Below are positions 35,204 to 45,920 of a stretch of DNA of 64,000 nt, in pieces. The notes under the pieces were generated by a model. That model saw only the letters and a program-made list of their open reading frames with translations. It did not search any database and was not told the origin of the DNA. Both the position numbers and the translations under genes were made by a program. Numbering within the stretch: position 1 is the first letter of the stretch; each line of letters starts with the position of its first letter. The stretch covers positions 96,687,321 through 96,751,320 of the forward strand of contig OY726566.1 in NCBI GenBank assembly GCA_963383645.1. The letters are read 5' to 3'. The stretch is from Muscardinus avellanarius (Eukaryota; Chordata; Mammalia; Rodentia; Gliridae).

Positions 35204-35407
35204 AGCCCTGCGTGGTGGCACATGCTTGTAAACCCCGCCCTTGGGAGGTTGAGACAGGAGGATCGCTCAGATTCAAAGCCAGCCTCAGCTGCCTTAAGAG
35301 ACCTTGTTTCCAAATAAAATATAAAATAGGTCTGGGAGTGTAGACCGGAGGTAGAAGGGTTCCATCCCCAGCACCACAAAAAAAAAGTAAATAAAAAATA
35401 TAAAAAT
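35204..35407 (+). mobile_element. B1-dID SINE, stack member 1
   Basis: A complete plus-strand copy flanked by AAAAGTGAATGATC at 35190-35203 and 35408-35421, a perfect 14-bp target-site duplication. Confidence 0.95.
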
Positions 35408-35421
35408 AAAAGTGAATGATC

Positions 35422-35645
35422 GCCGGGCGTAGTGGTGCAAGATTGTAAGCCCAGTGCTTGGGAGGCTGAGACAGGAGGATTGAACAGGTTCGAAGCCAGC
35501 CTCGGCTACTTAGTGAGGCTCTCAGCAACTTAGTGAGACCCTGTTTCCAAATAAAGTATAAAATAGGTCCGGGAGTATAGCCTGGAGGTAGAAAAGCCCC
35601 TGGGTTCTACCCCAGTACAAAAAATAAAAATAAAAACAAAAAATA
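35422..35645 (+). mobile_element. B1-dID SINE, stack member 2
   Basis: It begins GCCGGGCGTAGTGG directly after the AGTGAATGATC copy at 35411-35421. After its A-rich tail comes AGTGAATGATA at 35648-35658, the same target word. Confidence 0.94.
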
Positions 35646-35660
35646 ACAGTGAATGATACA

Positions 35661-35860
35661 GCCGGGCGTGGTGGCGCACGCTTGTAATCCCCGCGCTTGG
35701 GAGGCAGAGACAGGAGGATCGTGCAGGTTCGAAGCCAGCCGCGCGCGCTGGCTTAGGAGACCCTGTTTCCAAAATGAAAATGTAAAAATAGGTCTGGGAG
35801 TGTAGCCCGGAGGTAGAAGGGCTTCCAGGAACCCCAGCACCACCAAAAAAAAAAAAAAAA
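35661..35860 (+). mobile_element. B1-dID SINE, stack member 3
   Basis: A young copy of the subfamily with a contracted B1 centre and a CTTCCAGGAACCCC ID-half. It is flanked by AGTGAATGATACA at 35648-35660 and 35861-35873. Confidence 0.95.
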
Positions 35861-36394
35861 AGTGAATGATACAAATCTTACTGGAGAATAGGTCAGCCTT
35901 CTTAGTCACTTGGCCACACAGACACAGACTCTGCCACTGAAGGGTAGAAACAACTTGGGAAGCAACCAACAATGCTTTCTGCAATTTTTCCCGGAAATAT
36001 TATATATTTGCATTTTATCAATCAGTCTCTTATGACCTGTGAAATTTCTAGAAAATAATAGAAGAAAATTGATGATCTATGTTTTTTTGGAATAGGCAAA
36101 GACATCTGAGCTAGCACATATAAATGTTATTAAAACATTGATAAATTTGACTTCATTAAAATTACAATTTTTCTGCTTGGAATTCATCATTAAAAATATT
36201 AATAAAGCAATTCTGGCCATGCAAATAAATAGTCTCAAAAATTCATGAGTGACTGAATGTGCTTCGGGGTTTTTAAAAATCTCATATAAGTCAATAATTA
36301 AAAGTCAGCCATCCAATTAAAAATAAGCAAAAGATCTGAACAGATACTTTATAAAAAATTAGGTAAATGCTAACAAGCATGTAAAAAACACTTT

Positions 36395-36799
36395 TTAAAA
36401 TTTTTTATTGAAAGTAGATGTTATACATTTAATCTGTATTTGGTGCCCTCTCCTTCCCCCCTCGTTTCCCTTCCCCCCTCCCGACACTTAATAACCAGGC
36501 TAACCTTGCTATATTCGTACTTTTACACCTATTTGGAAGTAGCCCCTCATCAATCAAGCTCAGCCTCCTTCCTCTCTTAGTTTTCCATTCAAACTTAGCT
36601 GAGATTTCCCTTCTGTTATCTGGAGTCCCTCTGGTATTCCCAATGTGAGATTCCATCTAACCCCAGTCAGAGCGGCAAGCATAAAGAAATCAAACAACAA
36701 CAAATGCTGGCGAGGATGTGGGGAAAGAGGAACTCTTTTACACTGTTGGTGGGAGTGCAAACTAGTTCAGCCACTATGGAGATCTGTGTGGAGATTCCT
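36395..36799 (-). mobile_element. 5'-inverted young L1 inside the L1M
   Basis: The 3' part (about 36395-36640) is a minus-strand L1 3' UTR with a pyrimidine-rich tract (CCCCCCTCGTTTCCCTTCC on plus). The 5' part (about 36641-36799) is plus-strand ORF2 (GAGATTCCATCTAACCCCAG to GTGTGGAGATTCC). The insertion is bounded by a perfect 13-bp target-site duplication, TAAAAAACACTTT, at 36382-36394 and 36800-36812. This is the structure produced by twin priming. Confidence 0.9.
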
Positions 36800-36904
36800 T
36801 AAAAAACACTTTACGTCATCTGTCCTGTCAAGCTAATGCAAAGTAAAATGTCTGCAAGCTACCACTACATACCTCCTGAAGGGGTTAAAATTCAGCTGAG
36901 TCAG

Positions 36905-37052
36905 TGTGCCTGGGAGGCTGAGACAGGAGGATCATAGTTTGAGTTTGAGACTAATGCATGGTAATTTAGTGAGCCTCTGTTTAAAAAATATTTTTAAAAA
37001 GCTGGGGACACAGCTAAGTAGTAATACACACTTGGGTCCAGTCTCTAGTAGT
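36905..37052 (+). mobile_element. B1-dID SINE, 5'-truncated
   Basis: It starts within the B1 core (TGGGAGGCTGAGACAGGAGGATC) and runs to an ID-like half near CACTTGGGTCCAGTCTCTAG, inserted in the L1M. A short CA-rich stretch follows. Confidence 0.78.
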
Positions 37053-37794
37053 GCGTGCATGTGGACACGCACAGACACACACACACATACTTAGAAGTGT
37101 GCATATATAAGTTAAAATGTAAAAGGCTGGCAATCCTGAGTGTTAATAGGAATGCAAAATGGTATATCCACACTGAGAAACAGTTTGACAGCTTCTCATA
37201 CATTAAACATGCATTTAGCATATGATTGAATTTTTCAAGACATACTAAACTTTTCATGTTTAAGTACTTAACTCAAGAGAAAATGTCTCACACCAAAGTT
37301 TGTCTGTAAACATCTGTTGCTTCTTTATTTGTAATGGCTCCAGAATCGAAGCTAATCAATATATTAATAAAATGTGCTGGATCCATTCAATGAGGTACTT
37401 TTCAGTCATAAAGAATATGGATATGTACAACAAAATGTAACAATTTCAGAAACACACTGAGCAAAACAAGTTAGACACTTATGAGTACATGCTATATCGT
37501 TCTATCATATAAAATTCTAGGAAAATCGAACATAATCTAGTTTTTAAAAAAAAAATCAGTGGTTTCCCAGGACTACAGGACAGCAAGCTGAGACTGGGGA
37601 AAGACTTATGGAACCACAAAATATCTTATCGATGTGGTAATTACACGTAATATACATTTGACAAGCATCATCAAATTATAGAGTTATGCAGAATTATAAG
37701 AGAAAATTATAAGAGGTACATTTTATTGTATATAACTAAAATTTCTAAAATACAATAAAATTATATTTTCAAGATAAACAGAATGGTGAGATGG

Positions 37795-38010
37795 TTCAGT
37801 AATATTGGCCCTGTGACAAGTCAGCCGAATTGTAAAACCTTTCACTTTCCGGCTATATAACCTTCGGTTAGTTATATATATCTTCTGTGCTTTGGATTTT
37901 ACAATTTAACTAAGGATAGTAACAGTCCCTACCCTATAAATTTGCTTAGAATTAAACTTTTAACGTGTTTATGCCAATGTTTGGTAATTAGTAAACATTG
38001 TCATTCAATA
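37795..38010 (+). mobile_element. MIR
   Basis: A nearly full-length diverged MIR: GAGATGGTTCAGTAATATTGG, then TATAACCTTCGGTTAG, TTTGGATTTTACAATTTAAC, GGATAGTAACAGTCCCTACC, and a tail with GCCAATGTTTGGTAATTAG. Confidence 0.65.
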
Positions 38011-38198
38011 AATTAATAAAAACTTTTAAAAAATATCACTACACTAAATTCTACACAAGGCACTGCATGAAATTGGGGCTAAATCCATGTAACAACAAAT
38101 ATATGTTGTGAAGAAAACAATCTTCTAAATATATACATTCTCTGAGAGAAAAGCTATATTCTAAAACTTTCAAAAATAACTCAAGAAATTTATTTTAA

Positions 38199-38430
38199 GC
38201 CGGGCGTGGTGGCGCACGCTTGTAATCCCAGCATTCGGGAGGCTGAGACAGGAGGATCGCGGTTCGCGGACAGCCTCGGCTGCTTAGTGAGGCCCTCTGC
38301 AACTCAGTGAGACCTGGTTTCAAAATAAAGAATAAAAAATAGGGCAGTGGGTGTAGCTTGGAGGTCAAATGCCCCTGGGTTCCACATCCAGACCCGAAAA
38401 AAAAAAGAAAAAAAAAAGAAAAAAAAAAGG
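38199..38430 (+). mobile_element. B1-dID SINE, young, CGGTTCGCGGAC subfamily
   Basis: The head GCCGGGCGTGGTGGCGCAC is intact, the B1 centre carries CGCGGTTCGCGGACAGCCTC, and the ID-like half ends CACATCCAGACCCG before an A/G tail. The many CpGs retained suggest recent insertion. Confidence 0.92.
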
Positions 38431-38655
38431 CGATCTGCAGTGGGAAGGTGCCTGGCTAGCAGCCCTCTTAGATTCTGTCCCAGGACCAGCTCATCCCGGG
38501 CGACCAACCCATGTCCTCAAAAGGATAACGTTTATGGCACTGCTGACAAATGATTTTGAGATTATAGTAAAATGTTTTTCCTCAGTTCAGGGTGAAAAAA
38601 AAAAATCCACCTCAAAGACTAGGGAAAGATCACTCAAAAGAAATAGAGGACCTTA

Positions 38656-38962
38656 TGCCAGCGTGGTGGCGCACACCTGTAATCCCCGCGCTTGGGAGGC
38701 AGAGACAGGAAGATAGATCGTCTAGGTTCAAAGCCAGCCTCTCTGGCTTAAGAGACTCTGTTTCCAAATAAAAATCTAAAATAGGTCTGGAAGTGTAGCC
38801 CAGAGGTAGAAAGGTTTCCAGGAACCCCAGTACCACAAAAAAAAATAAAGAAGAAGAAGAAGAAGAAGAAGAAGAAGAAGAAGAAGAAGAAGAAGAAGAA
38901 GAAGAAGAAGAAGAAGAAGAAGAAGAAGAAGAAGAAGAAAAAGAAAGAAAGAAAGAAAGAAA
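38656..38962 (+). mobile_element. B1-dID SINE with (AAG)n tail
   Basis: The contracted subfamily (CTCTCTGGCTTAAGAGAC; TTTCCAGGAACCCCAGTACCAC) at 38656-38848, followed by about 30 AAG units and AAAG repeats to 38962. Confidence 0.92.
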
Positions 38963-39127
38963 GGAGACGACCTTAAACTGAGTTCTTTTATTTTTCTATT
39001 TTCATGTGCATATTTATATTAACTATGTTTTTCAGCACGTATATCTACAGAAATAAAACACCATATAAAACCTTTAGACATAAAACTTGATAACCCTTGA
39101 AGCTGTATACTTACTACTCACAAAAAG

Positions 39128-39440
39128 TAAAAAATGAGATGCTCTCCCTAATATGTGGAAACTAGGGGGAAAGGGGGCCATAAAAGGAACTCTAGCTGAA
39201 GGAGAAACCATAGACGAGCAAATACGGCCACGTAACTGAGGGGGATTGGAGGGGAAGAGGGAAATTTCCTAATGTACGTGATGTACATTCACAATCATAT
39301 CAAACATGAGCAGGAGTGAGGGGGAGGGAATGGGGCTGGAATTGAGTAAGGGCTAAATGAGCGATGTGTGCACGTGTGCCTCTACCGTCTTCATACCCCA
39401 TTAAGATGTATAACTATGTTGAGTTTTGAAAAATTGGTTT
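39128..39440 (+). mobile_element. L1 3' UTR fragment
   Basis: It starts GAGATGCTCTCCCTAATATGTGG, the region equivalent to the end of ORF2/3' UTR in the copies at 43450, 57790 and 54320. It includes a G-rich tract (GTGAGGGGGAGGGAATGGGG) and ends in a CCCCATTAAGATGTATAAC-type terminus. Confidence 0.82.
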
Positions 39441-39444
39441 AGAA

Positions 39445-40093
39445 AAAAAAATGTTAGGAGCATGATGAGGGATGACAATTGTTCTGGGTGAGGAGGTCCA
39501 AGAAGTTTGGGAGGAATTCTGGGAATGGGTCACAGATAATTTGGGGACTGGTTGTACTGAAGCAGAAGGATCAGACCCAGGAGCAGCCATAGGTTAGAGG
39601 GACATCTGCTTTGTGGTGGCTCTTGAATTGTCTATACTAAAGACACCGCAGAGACATGGGAAGGTTCCAAACAGATTCACACAATGCAAGTTATACTTAG
39701 GAAAATTAATTTGGCAGACATATAAAGCATGAAAGCAGCCTACAAGAAAGACAATCTATTAAGCACCTATCAGCCTGTCAATCTTTCATTCAAGAATCTA
39801 AACTTTATAGCACTAGGTAAAACTGACTTGAAAAACATCATCTACCTTTTGGCTTTTCCTAAGGCACTCATTTTCTTACAGCTCTCAAGGTGTTATTCTA
39901 TCTAGGAACTCTTCCCCATGGCCTCTGGACACAGCATGCTTTCTCATGTATCTAGGTTTCTGATATTTCCTGTAGCTAAAAGGTCCTCCTGGTTCTAGTA
40001 CATTTACCTAAATTTGCCCTTAAGGATTACACAGCCACACAGAGCGACCTCAACACCAACGGCACCTCCTTCAATGCTCAGGATTTATTTATT

Positions 40094-40095
<2 letters not shown>
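39445..40095. other. Single-copy DNA, no gene seen
   Basis: Unique sequence. A part near 39870-39990 might be very old L2 but is not callable. Confidence 0.4.

Positions 40096-40097
<2 letters not shown>

Positions 40098-40140
<43 letters not shown>
40098..40140. repeat. (CA)n microsatellite
   Basis: About 21 CA units. Confidence 0.96.
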
Positions 40141-40143
<3 letters not shown>

Positions 40144-40431
40144 ACATTTGGAAGAAATACATACACAAGACTATGAAGTTAAAAATAGAGTCAGAGTCAG
40201 GTTTCCTTGGTTCATTTTCTGACTTTATATGAATCATCAATGGCTGTTGACCTACAATTTCTTCTTCTCTGAAATGTACAACTAGCACTCTTTACAATGC
40301 CTGCTGTTTTGAGTATGGGATTAGACACTTTATTATCATTTTAGGAATTTAATAGCCTTCAGATAAAAAATGTTTACAGGAACTCAGTCCCCTTTGCTTC
40401 TTATTGTCCCCCTTTAAGTATTGTCATCTTA

Positions 40432-40884
40432 GCCAGGCATGGTGGTGCATTCTTGTAATTCCCAGCATTTAGGAGGCTGAGACTGGAGGATTGCAGTTCA
40501 CAGACAGCCTCAGCTACTTAGTGAGGTTCTCTGCAACTTAGGGAGACTCTGTTTCAAAATAAAGAATAAAAAATAGGGCCCAGCGTAGTGGCGCACGCTT
40601 GTAATCCCCGCACTTGGGAGGCAGAGACAGGAGGATCGCGCAGGTTCGAAGCCAGCCGCGCTGGCTTAAGAGACCCTGTTTCTAAATAAAAAAGTATAAA
40701 AATAGGTCTGGGGGTGTGTCCCGGAGGTAGAAGGGTTTCCAGGAACCCCAGTACCACACACACACACAAAAAAAAAAGAATAAAAAAATAGGGCAGGGAA
40801 TGTAGCTCAGAGGTAGAACGCCCCCAGGTTCCATCCCCAGACCTGTAAAACAAACAAACAAACAAACAAACAAACAAACAAACA
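40432..40884 (+). mobile_element. SINE carrying a second SINE in its linker
   Basis: The outer B1-dID copy occupies 40432-40579 and 40795-40850, with a (CAAA)n tail to 40884. The inner copy (40580-40774, contracted subfamily) inserted in the outer A-rich linker. The duplicated target AAAGAATAAAAAATAGGGC is seen at 40561-40579 and, with one extra A, at 40775-40794. Confidence 0.95.
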
Positions 40885-40969
40885 TTGGCATCTTCAATTG
40901 CTGCAGGACAGCACCTGCCCTGCATAATGGAAGTTTTGCAATATCTTTCATAGATCTTTTATCAGTTAA

Positions 40970-41120
40970 TGCACAGCATGAACCATATCAGGACAGATAT
41001 CATTATTTAACAGATGAGGAAGCTGGGGTTTCATTCTCTAAAGAGGAGGGTGATTGCTTTTCCCAGGAGCATCTATGTGTCACCTCAGAGTTCCCATCCT
41101 CATTTCTTCGATATCTCTGC
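40970..41120 (-). mobile_element. MIR remnant
   Basis: Minus-strand MIR-like words: ATATCATTATTTAACAGATGAGGAAGCTGG, then a diverged continuation. Confidence 0.45.
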
Positions 41121-41124
41121 TGGT

Positions 41125-43130
41125 TCCAGAAAATGCATGTAATTTATAGCTGAGATTAACTGATTTCCCACTAATGGCCATTATGTGATATAATGAAAAG
41201 GGGCAAGCTTATACACATGGACTCAATTTAGCCCTTCTTTAAGACATTAATCTTCCCTTTCCTGTGTCAGCATACATTTTTTTAGGAGAATCAGGCAGAG
41301 ATGTGTGTGAGCCCAACTCATCTGGTTATGATGTGTTGGGGCTCTATGGTTTATTGTAAAATCATTGCTCTTTAGTAATTCATGATCTCAGTGTCTTTTT
41401 GAACATGACATTCAGTTTCCACTGGGCCTGAATATCTAATATGAGGTTATTATGATTTGAGACCAAAGTTGATCCTATGAAACTCAGCAGAGCACTTTCC
41501 AAAACAGAAGTGGAATGTATCTCTAGGACACTTTATTCCAGATGGATTCTGCAGAGCATGCACCACACTATGCACACAAATGCCCAGTTACATGCACACA
41601 CACAAGGGGAGGAATCCAAGGCACTCTGTCAACAAATGATATATTACATATGGCCTCTTGTAAAGGCCATACGCACACACACATATCTAAGAAAGGAAAT
41701 GTGCCCATAAATTAGGTTTACCAAATTGTTCTTTGAGATGAAATTTCAGAATAGTCCTGAGTTCATTAAAGGGAGAGAGAGAGAGAAGGAGGAAGGGGGA
41801 GGGAAAAGAAAAAGAAGTCTTAACACACTGAATACCTCGTTCTTCCAAGGTTAACTTAGAGTATCTTATATCTATACAGTAACTTTCCTTTCAAGGACAG
41901 ACCAGATTATTTGTTTCCTGCTAAATGTGCATAACAAAGTAGATACAGACCGCGATTAACTGAGTAAAAAATGTACATTTTCTCCTTACTCTTGGGGTGC
42001 AAGAGTTCAGAGTTTGCAGCAATTCCTACTTCTGCCTTCTCCCCCCACCTCCCCAGCACGGGTTTGGGTTGTGCATGAAAAGGGAGATTCTGTGACTAAT
42101 ATCAATGAGACAAAGAAATGAAAGCTCTCTAATCCCCGGGCCAGGCGCCAGCAGCCCCACTGTACAGAGCCACTGGCCAGAAATCCCACTGTATACTGGG
42201 CCCAAAGCCAACCAGGATTGGATACAATGAGTTTCACAGCCACCTTTTCAGAACTGACAGCGAATGCCAGGGCACCAACAGCCTTTGATAAGAGCTCCAA
42301 CTTTCTCTCTAACGTTTCTCCCCAATAATAATAAAGCTTTTTTTTTCTTTAAATTTATTTATAAAGCGGTACTCTCTTGAAGATTACTTAGTGCTTTTAG
42401 AGACTCAAACTCATTCATCTCAATACTTATAGTGAGAAGAGATGGGGCTGGTGGCCAAGACTGGGAAATCAATATTCTCTTCCTGTTTTGAGAGAGAGAA
42501 AGAGAGAGAAAACACATTACTTTATGCAACAGTTCATTCTATCACTGAAATTTCTAGACAAAAGCCTCACATGAATATTCTTCCTTCAATTAAATGTGCT
42601 TGTCATGAGCTAACCCAACCTGGTTGTGTGATTCCTAATGAGTTGTTTACTTAGAATATCTTCTGTGCTCTTAAGACCAGAGGCTTTTGAAAGGCCAAAC
42701 ACATACACCAACCAGTTAATACTGGCACCCCTTGCTGAACTTTCAGGCTGTTTCAAATTTAAATATTGATTTATTTCTCTCTCTCCCTCTCCCTGCCTCT
42801 TCACGATGGCAGCAGCTGCTAGGAAGTTGGAAAGTTTATGCCAAGAAAACACCCATGAGGATATGAATGCCATTAAAATATTTTTATCTTATACTTTATT
42901 ATTATTCTCTAAAGCCCTTGAGTAGCTAGTTGACTATTGGGTAACCAAGAAGAATTGCTCCACCACTAGGGAAACATTGGATCTGATTTCCATTAGAGAT
43001 TCTGAATTATTTAGAGGGAACCGAGTGCCCCAATCATCTTCCTCTAAGCAGCTGCCTCGCCGTGTCCATTCACATTCACTCTGTGCCGGACTTCTCTTGA
43101 AAACACAGCACGCATTATTTACAACCCGTA
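41125..43130. other. Single-copy DNA, no gene seen
   Basis: About 2 kb with short GA-rich stretches (41774-41815, 42490-42510) but no recognised gene or transposon. Minus-strand frames at 42007-42300 lack domains. Confidence 0.45.
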
Positions 43131-43131
43131 C

Positions 43132-43701
43132 ATTTTAATGTTTTTATGGGTGCATTATAGTCATACATCTTAATGGAGCACAAGATGTTAGAGGCATACA
43201 TGCACACATCACTTTAGCCCTTCCCCAATTTCCACCCCATTTCCCCCCCCCTCCCTTTTTCTCATGTTTGGCTTAGTGATTGACTTTGATATGTTTGTGA
43301 ATGTGCCTCAAGTACATTAGAGAGTTTCTTTCTTCCCCCCTTCCATCACCCCAGTTCGGTCTTCTTATTTGCTCATCTATGGTTTCTCCTTCTTCGTCTA
43401 GAGTTCTTCCTATGATGCATTTTCTCCCTAGCTTCCACATATTAGGAAGAGCATCTGATTTCCTACTGTTATGTGACTGCCTAATCTCACTTAGCATAAT
43501 GTTCTCCACTTCCATCTATTTCTCAGTAAATGCTGTAATTTTTTCTTCTTTATGGCTGAGTAAAATTTCATTGTATACATATCTCATAGTTTTGTAATAC
43601 ATTCATTTGCCGATGGAGATCTTGGCTGGTTCCATAGTTTGGCAATTGTGAATTGTGCAGCTATGGACATAGATATGCATATATTAGTTTAGTAGTTTGG
43701 T
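43132..43701 (-). mobile_element. L1 3' end, minus orientation
   Basis: It reads on minus as the end of ORF2 and the 3' UTR: the plus strand shows GGTGCATTATAGTCATACATC, a C-rich tract near 43240, GCTTAGTGATTGACTTTGATATG, then TCATTTGCCGATGGAGATCTTGGCTGG. It matches 57500-58040 closely in order. Confidence 0.9.
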
Positions 43702-44250
43702 TAACCAAATGCGGAAAAATGGAAATAAACCCCACTTCCTGGCCCTGCACAAGAGTCAATTCAAGATGGATCAGCACTAAAAGAACAACCCAATCAAAAA
43801 ATGGGCAAGTGAATTAAATAGACACTTCATGAAAGAAGAAATTCAAATGGCCAATAAATGCACAAAAAAATGCTCAACATCATTGGCAATCAGAGAGATG
43901 CAAATAAAAACTACCCTGAGATTTCACCTAAATCCAACTAGAATGGCAATCATTCAAAACACAAACAACAGCAAATGCTGGTGAGAATGTGGAGAAGTGG
44001 GAACTCTAAAACATTGTTGGTGGGATTACAAATTAGTGCAAGCACTTTGGAAAACAGTATAGAGAATCCTCAGAAGACTGGGAACAAAACTTACGATTTG
44101 ATCCAGCAATACCACTTCTGGGTATCTAACCAAAAGAAAGAAAACCAAACTAATGCATGCGTATCTATGTTCATAGCTGCACAATTCACCATAGTCAAAC
44201 TATGGAACCAGCCAAGATGTCCATCAACAGATGAATGGATTACAAAACTG
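43702..44250 (+). mobile_element. L1 ORF2 3' segment, plus orientation, cut by gap
   Basis: Plus-strand ORF2 from GCGGAAAAATGGAAATAAACCCC to GATGAATGGATTACAAAACTG at the gap. Relative to 58930-59430 about 300 bp are missing internally near 43769 (GGATCAGCACTAAAAG). The last 110 bp or so also exist, reversed, in the adjacent minus segment. Confidence 0.88.
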
Positions 44251-44450
44251 NNNNNNNNNNNNNNNNNNNNNNNNNNNNNNNNNNNNNNNNNNNNNNNNNN
44301 NNNNNNNNNNNNNNNNNNNNNNNNNNNNNNNNNNNNNNNNNNNNNNNNNNNNNNNNNNNNNNNNNNNNNNNNNNNNNNNNNNNNNNNNNNNNNNNNNNNN
44401 NNNNNNNNNNNNNNNNNNNNNNNNNNNNNNNNNNNNNNNNNNNNNNNNNN
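44251..44450. other. Assembly gap, 200 N
   Basis: Exactly 200 N, so the length may be a placeholder. The sequence after it is not L1, so the right end of the L1 insertion is lost in the gap. Confidence 0.99.
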
Positions 44451-45180
44451 GGGAGGTAACCATATTTTGCTAATTTCTCACATCAAAGTATTCTGGAAAT
44501 AAGCAGATCATGTCTTTGTTAACCAAAATACCTGATTATCTTCTATTTAGTAACAAAGTTGACAGCTTCACTGCATCCTGTATTTCACCCCAATCACCCT
44601 CTATCTTATCCAATACTCATGCTCTTCTTTTAACCATTTCAATACTTTTTCCAATGAATAATTAACTTGCAGGCATATTTTGGCTATTACTTAAGGCTTA
44701 TAGTTTCAGTGTCTTAAAAGCTGCCTAATTTTGTTTTGCGCTATTTTGTTTTGCACATGTGTCAGTACTCTTTCTAGCTCTTGTTTATGTTTCAGAGGAC
44801 CGACGTACCCTGACTTCTGATATTTTCCTTCCCCCAGCTGGTTGCTGTTTCTCTGGTACAGTTTTTCCTTGTGTAGGACTGCTGCCCGCCTCCATTTACT
44901 TTTATACCCCAATACCTTTTCCCCAAACACTATTTATGTTACCCTAATTTTGCTCTCATCCTTACAAGAATAGTACAGTAATTGACTTGTGAATAATCTC
45001 TAAAGAACTGAAATAATTAGTCAGTTAAAAAAAAAAAAGAATGGCACTAGTAGGCATTTTGTGAAGAAGGGGACTATTAGTAAAACTGAGCAATAAATAC
45101 AAAATAAAAATTTCTTGAGAAACTGGAAAAAAAGCAATGTGGTTTCAAGAAGATTACTGTAAAATTGAACATTTACTGAT
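44451..45180. other. Single-copy AT-rich DNA
   Basis: No recognised repeat or gene. Confidence 0.4.
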
Positions 45181-45187
45181 AATTTCA

Positions 45188-45372
45188 GAGGTATACAATA
45201 ACAGCACATTATGATCATTATATCTTCCAGGCACTGGGCAGGCAATTTTCAAGTATCACATGTAATCGTTGCAAAACCCTATATGGTAAATGGCCTTGAG
45301 TACCTCTACTTTTCAGATTGGCTCCCATTCCTAGAAGTGGTTTAGTCGAAGTTTGAACCAGGTCTGACCAAC
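45188..45372 (-). mobile_element. MIR remnant
   Basis: Minus-strand MIR order: CCAGGCACTGGGCAGG, CACATGTAATCGTTGCAAAACCC, TACTTTTCAGATTGG, and GTTTGAACCAGGTCTGACC. Confidence 0.6.
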
Positions 45373-45874
45373 AACGTAGTTGGGTTCTTTTGAATCATTA
45401 CCATCCCCAATTTTTCATTATGTTTTTTTGCCACATCACACAAGATTTTGATCAGTGAGAAATGGGTCACTGTGATCATTTGACGTTTAAAATAGCTAGA
45501 AACAAAACCATGCAGCAATTCAATGAGATGTCTATCCCCAAATGTGGCCTCCAGTTTTGAGACTATTTAGGAATGCTTTCCATTTCATGTAACGCAAAAT
45601 CCTGACAAACAATGTTCTCACAGAAAGATTTCTGGAAATCGGTGGTTGCTGGCATGAGTTCAGGGTCTCAAAGATTTGAGAGCCGGGGTGTCTTTGCTGT
45701 GCTCTGTATGACTATAAGATGGCTGCATTTAAGGGGATATTGGTTAAAGGGTTAATTCCTGATTGTCTCTTTCTCATGAGGAAAGAAGAAATTTTTCCAA
45801 AGGCTCCCAGAAGAGACCTATATATACAATGTAAGGAGGGACACACACACACACACACACGCACACACACTGAA

Positions 45875-45920
<46 letters not shown>

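Larger units (their letters stand above)
36060..37765 (+). mobile_element. Ancient L1M-type LINE, ORF2 3' part and 3' UTR
   Basis: Diverged L1 ORF2 words occur in order: GATAAATTTGACTTCATTAAAATTA near 36140, CCAATTAAAAATAAGCAAAAGATCTGAACAG near 36316, then a run after the nested insertion (GCTACCACTACATACC, AACAGTTTGACAGCTTCTCATA, GTACATGCTATATCG). The 3' UTR follows, with GGTTTCCCAGGACTACAGG and a final CATTTTATTGTATATAACTAAA. Interrupted by the younger L1 at 36395-36799 and a SINE at 36905-37052. Confidence 0.8.

Noticed and set aside
38199..38430. SINE halves as tRNA or 7SL RNA genes
   Set aside because: The halves are only relics of tRNA and 7SL sequences within a repeated dimer; neither can form the complete RNA.
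43975..44502. 175-residue open frame spanning the gap
   Set aside because: Much of it is N; the readable part is decayed L1 ORF2.
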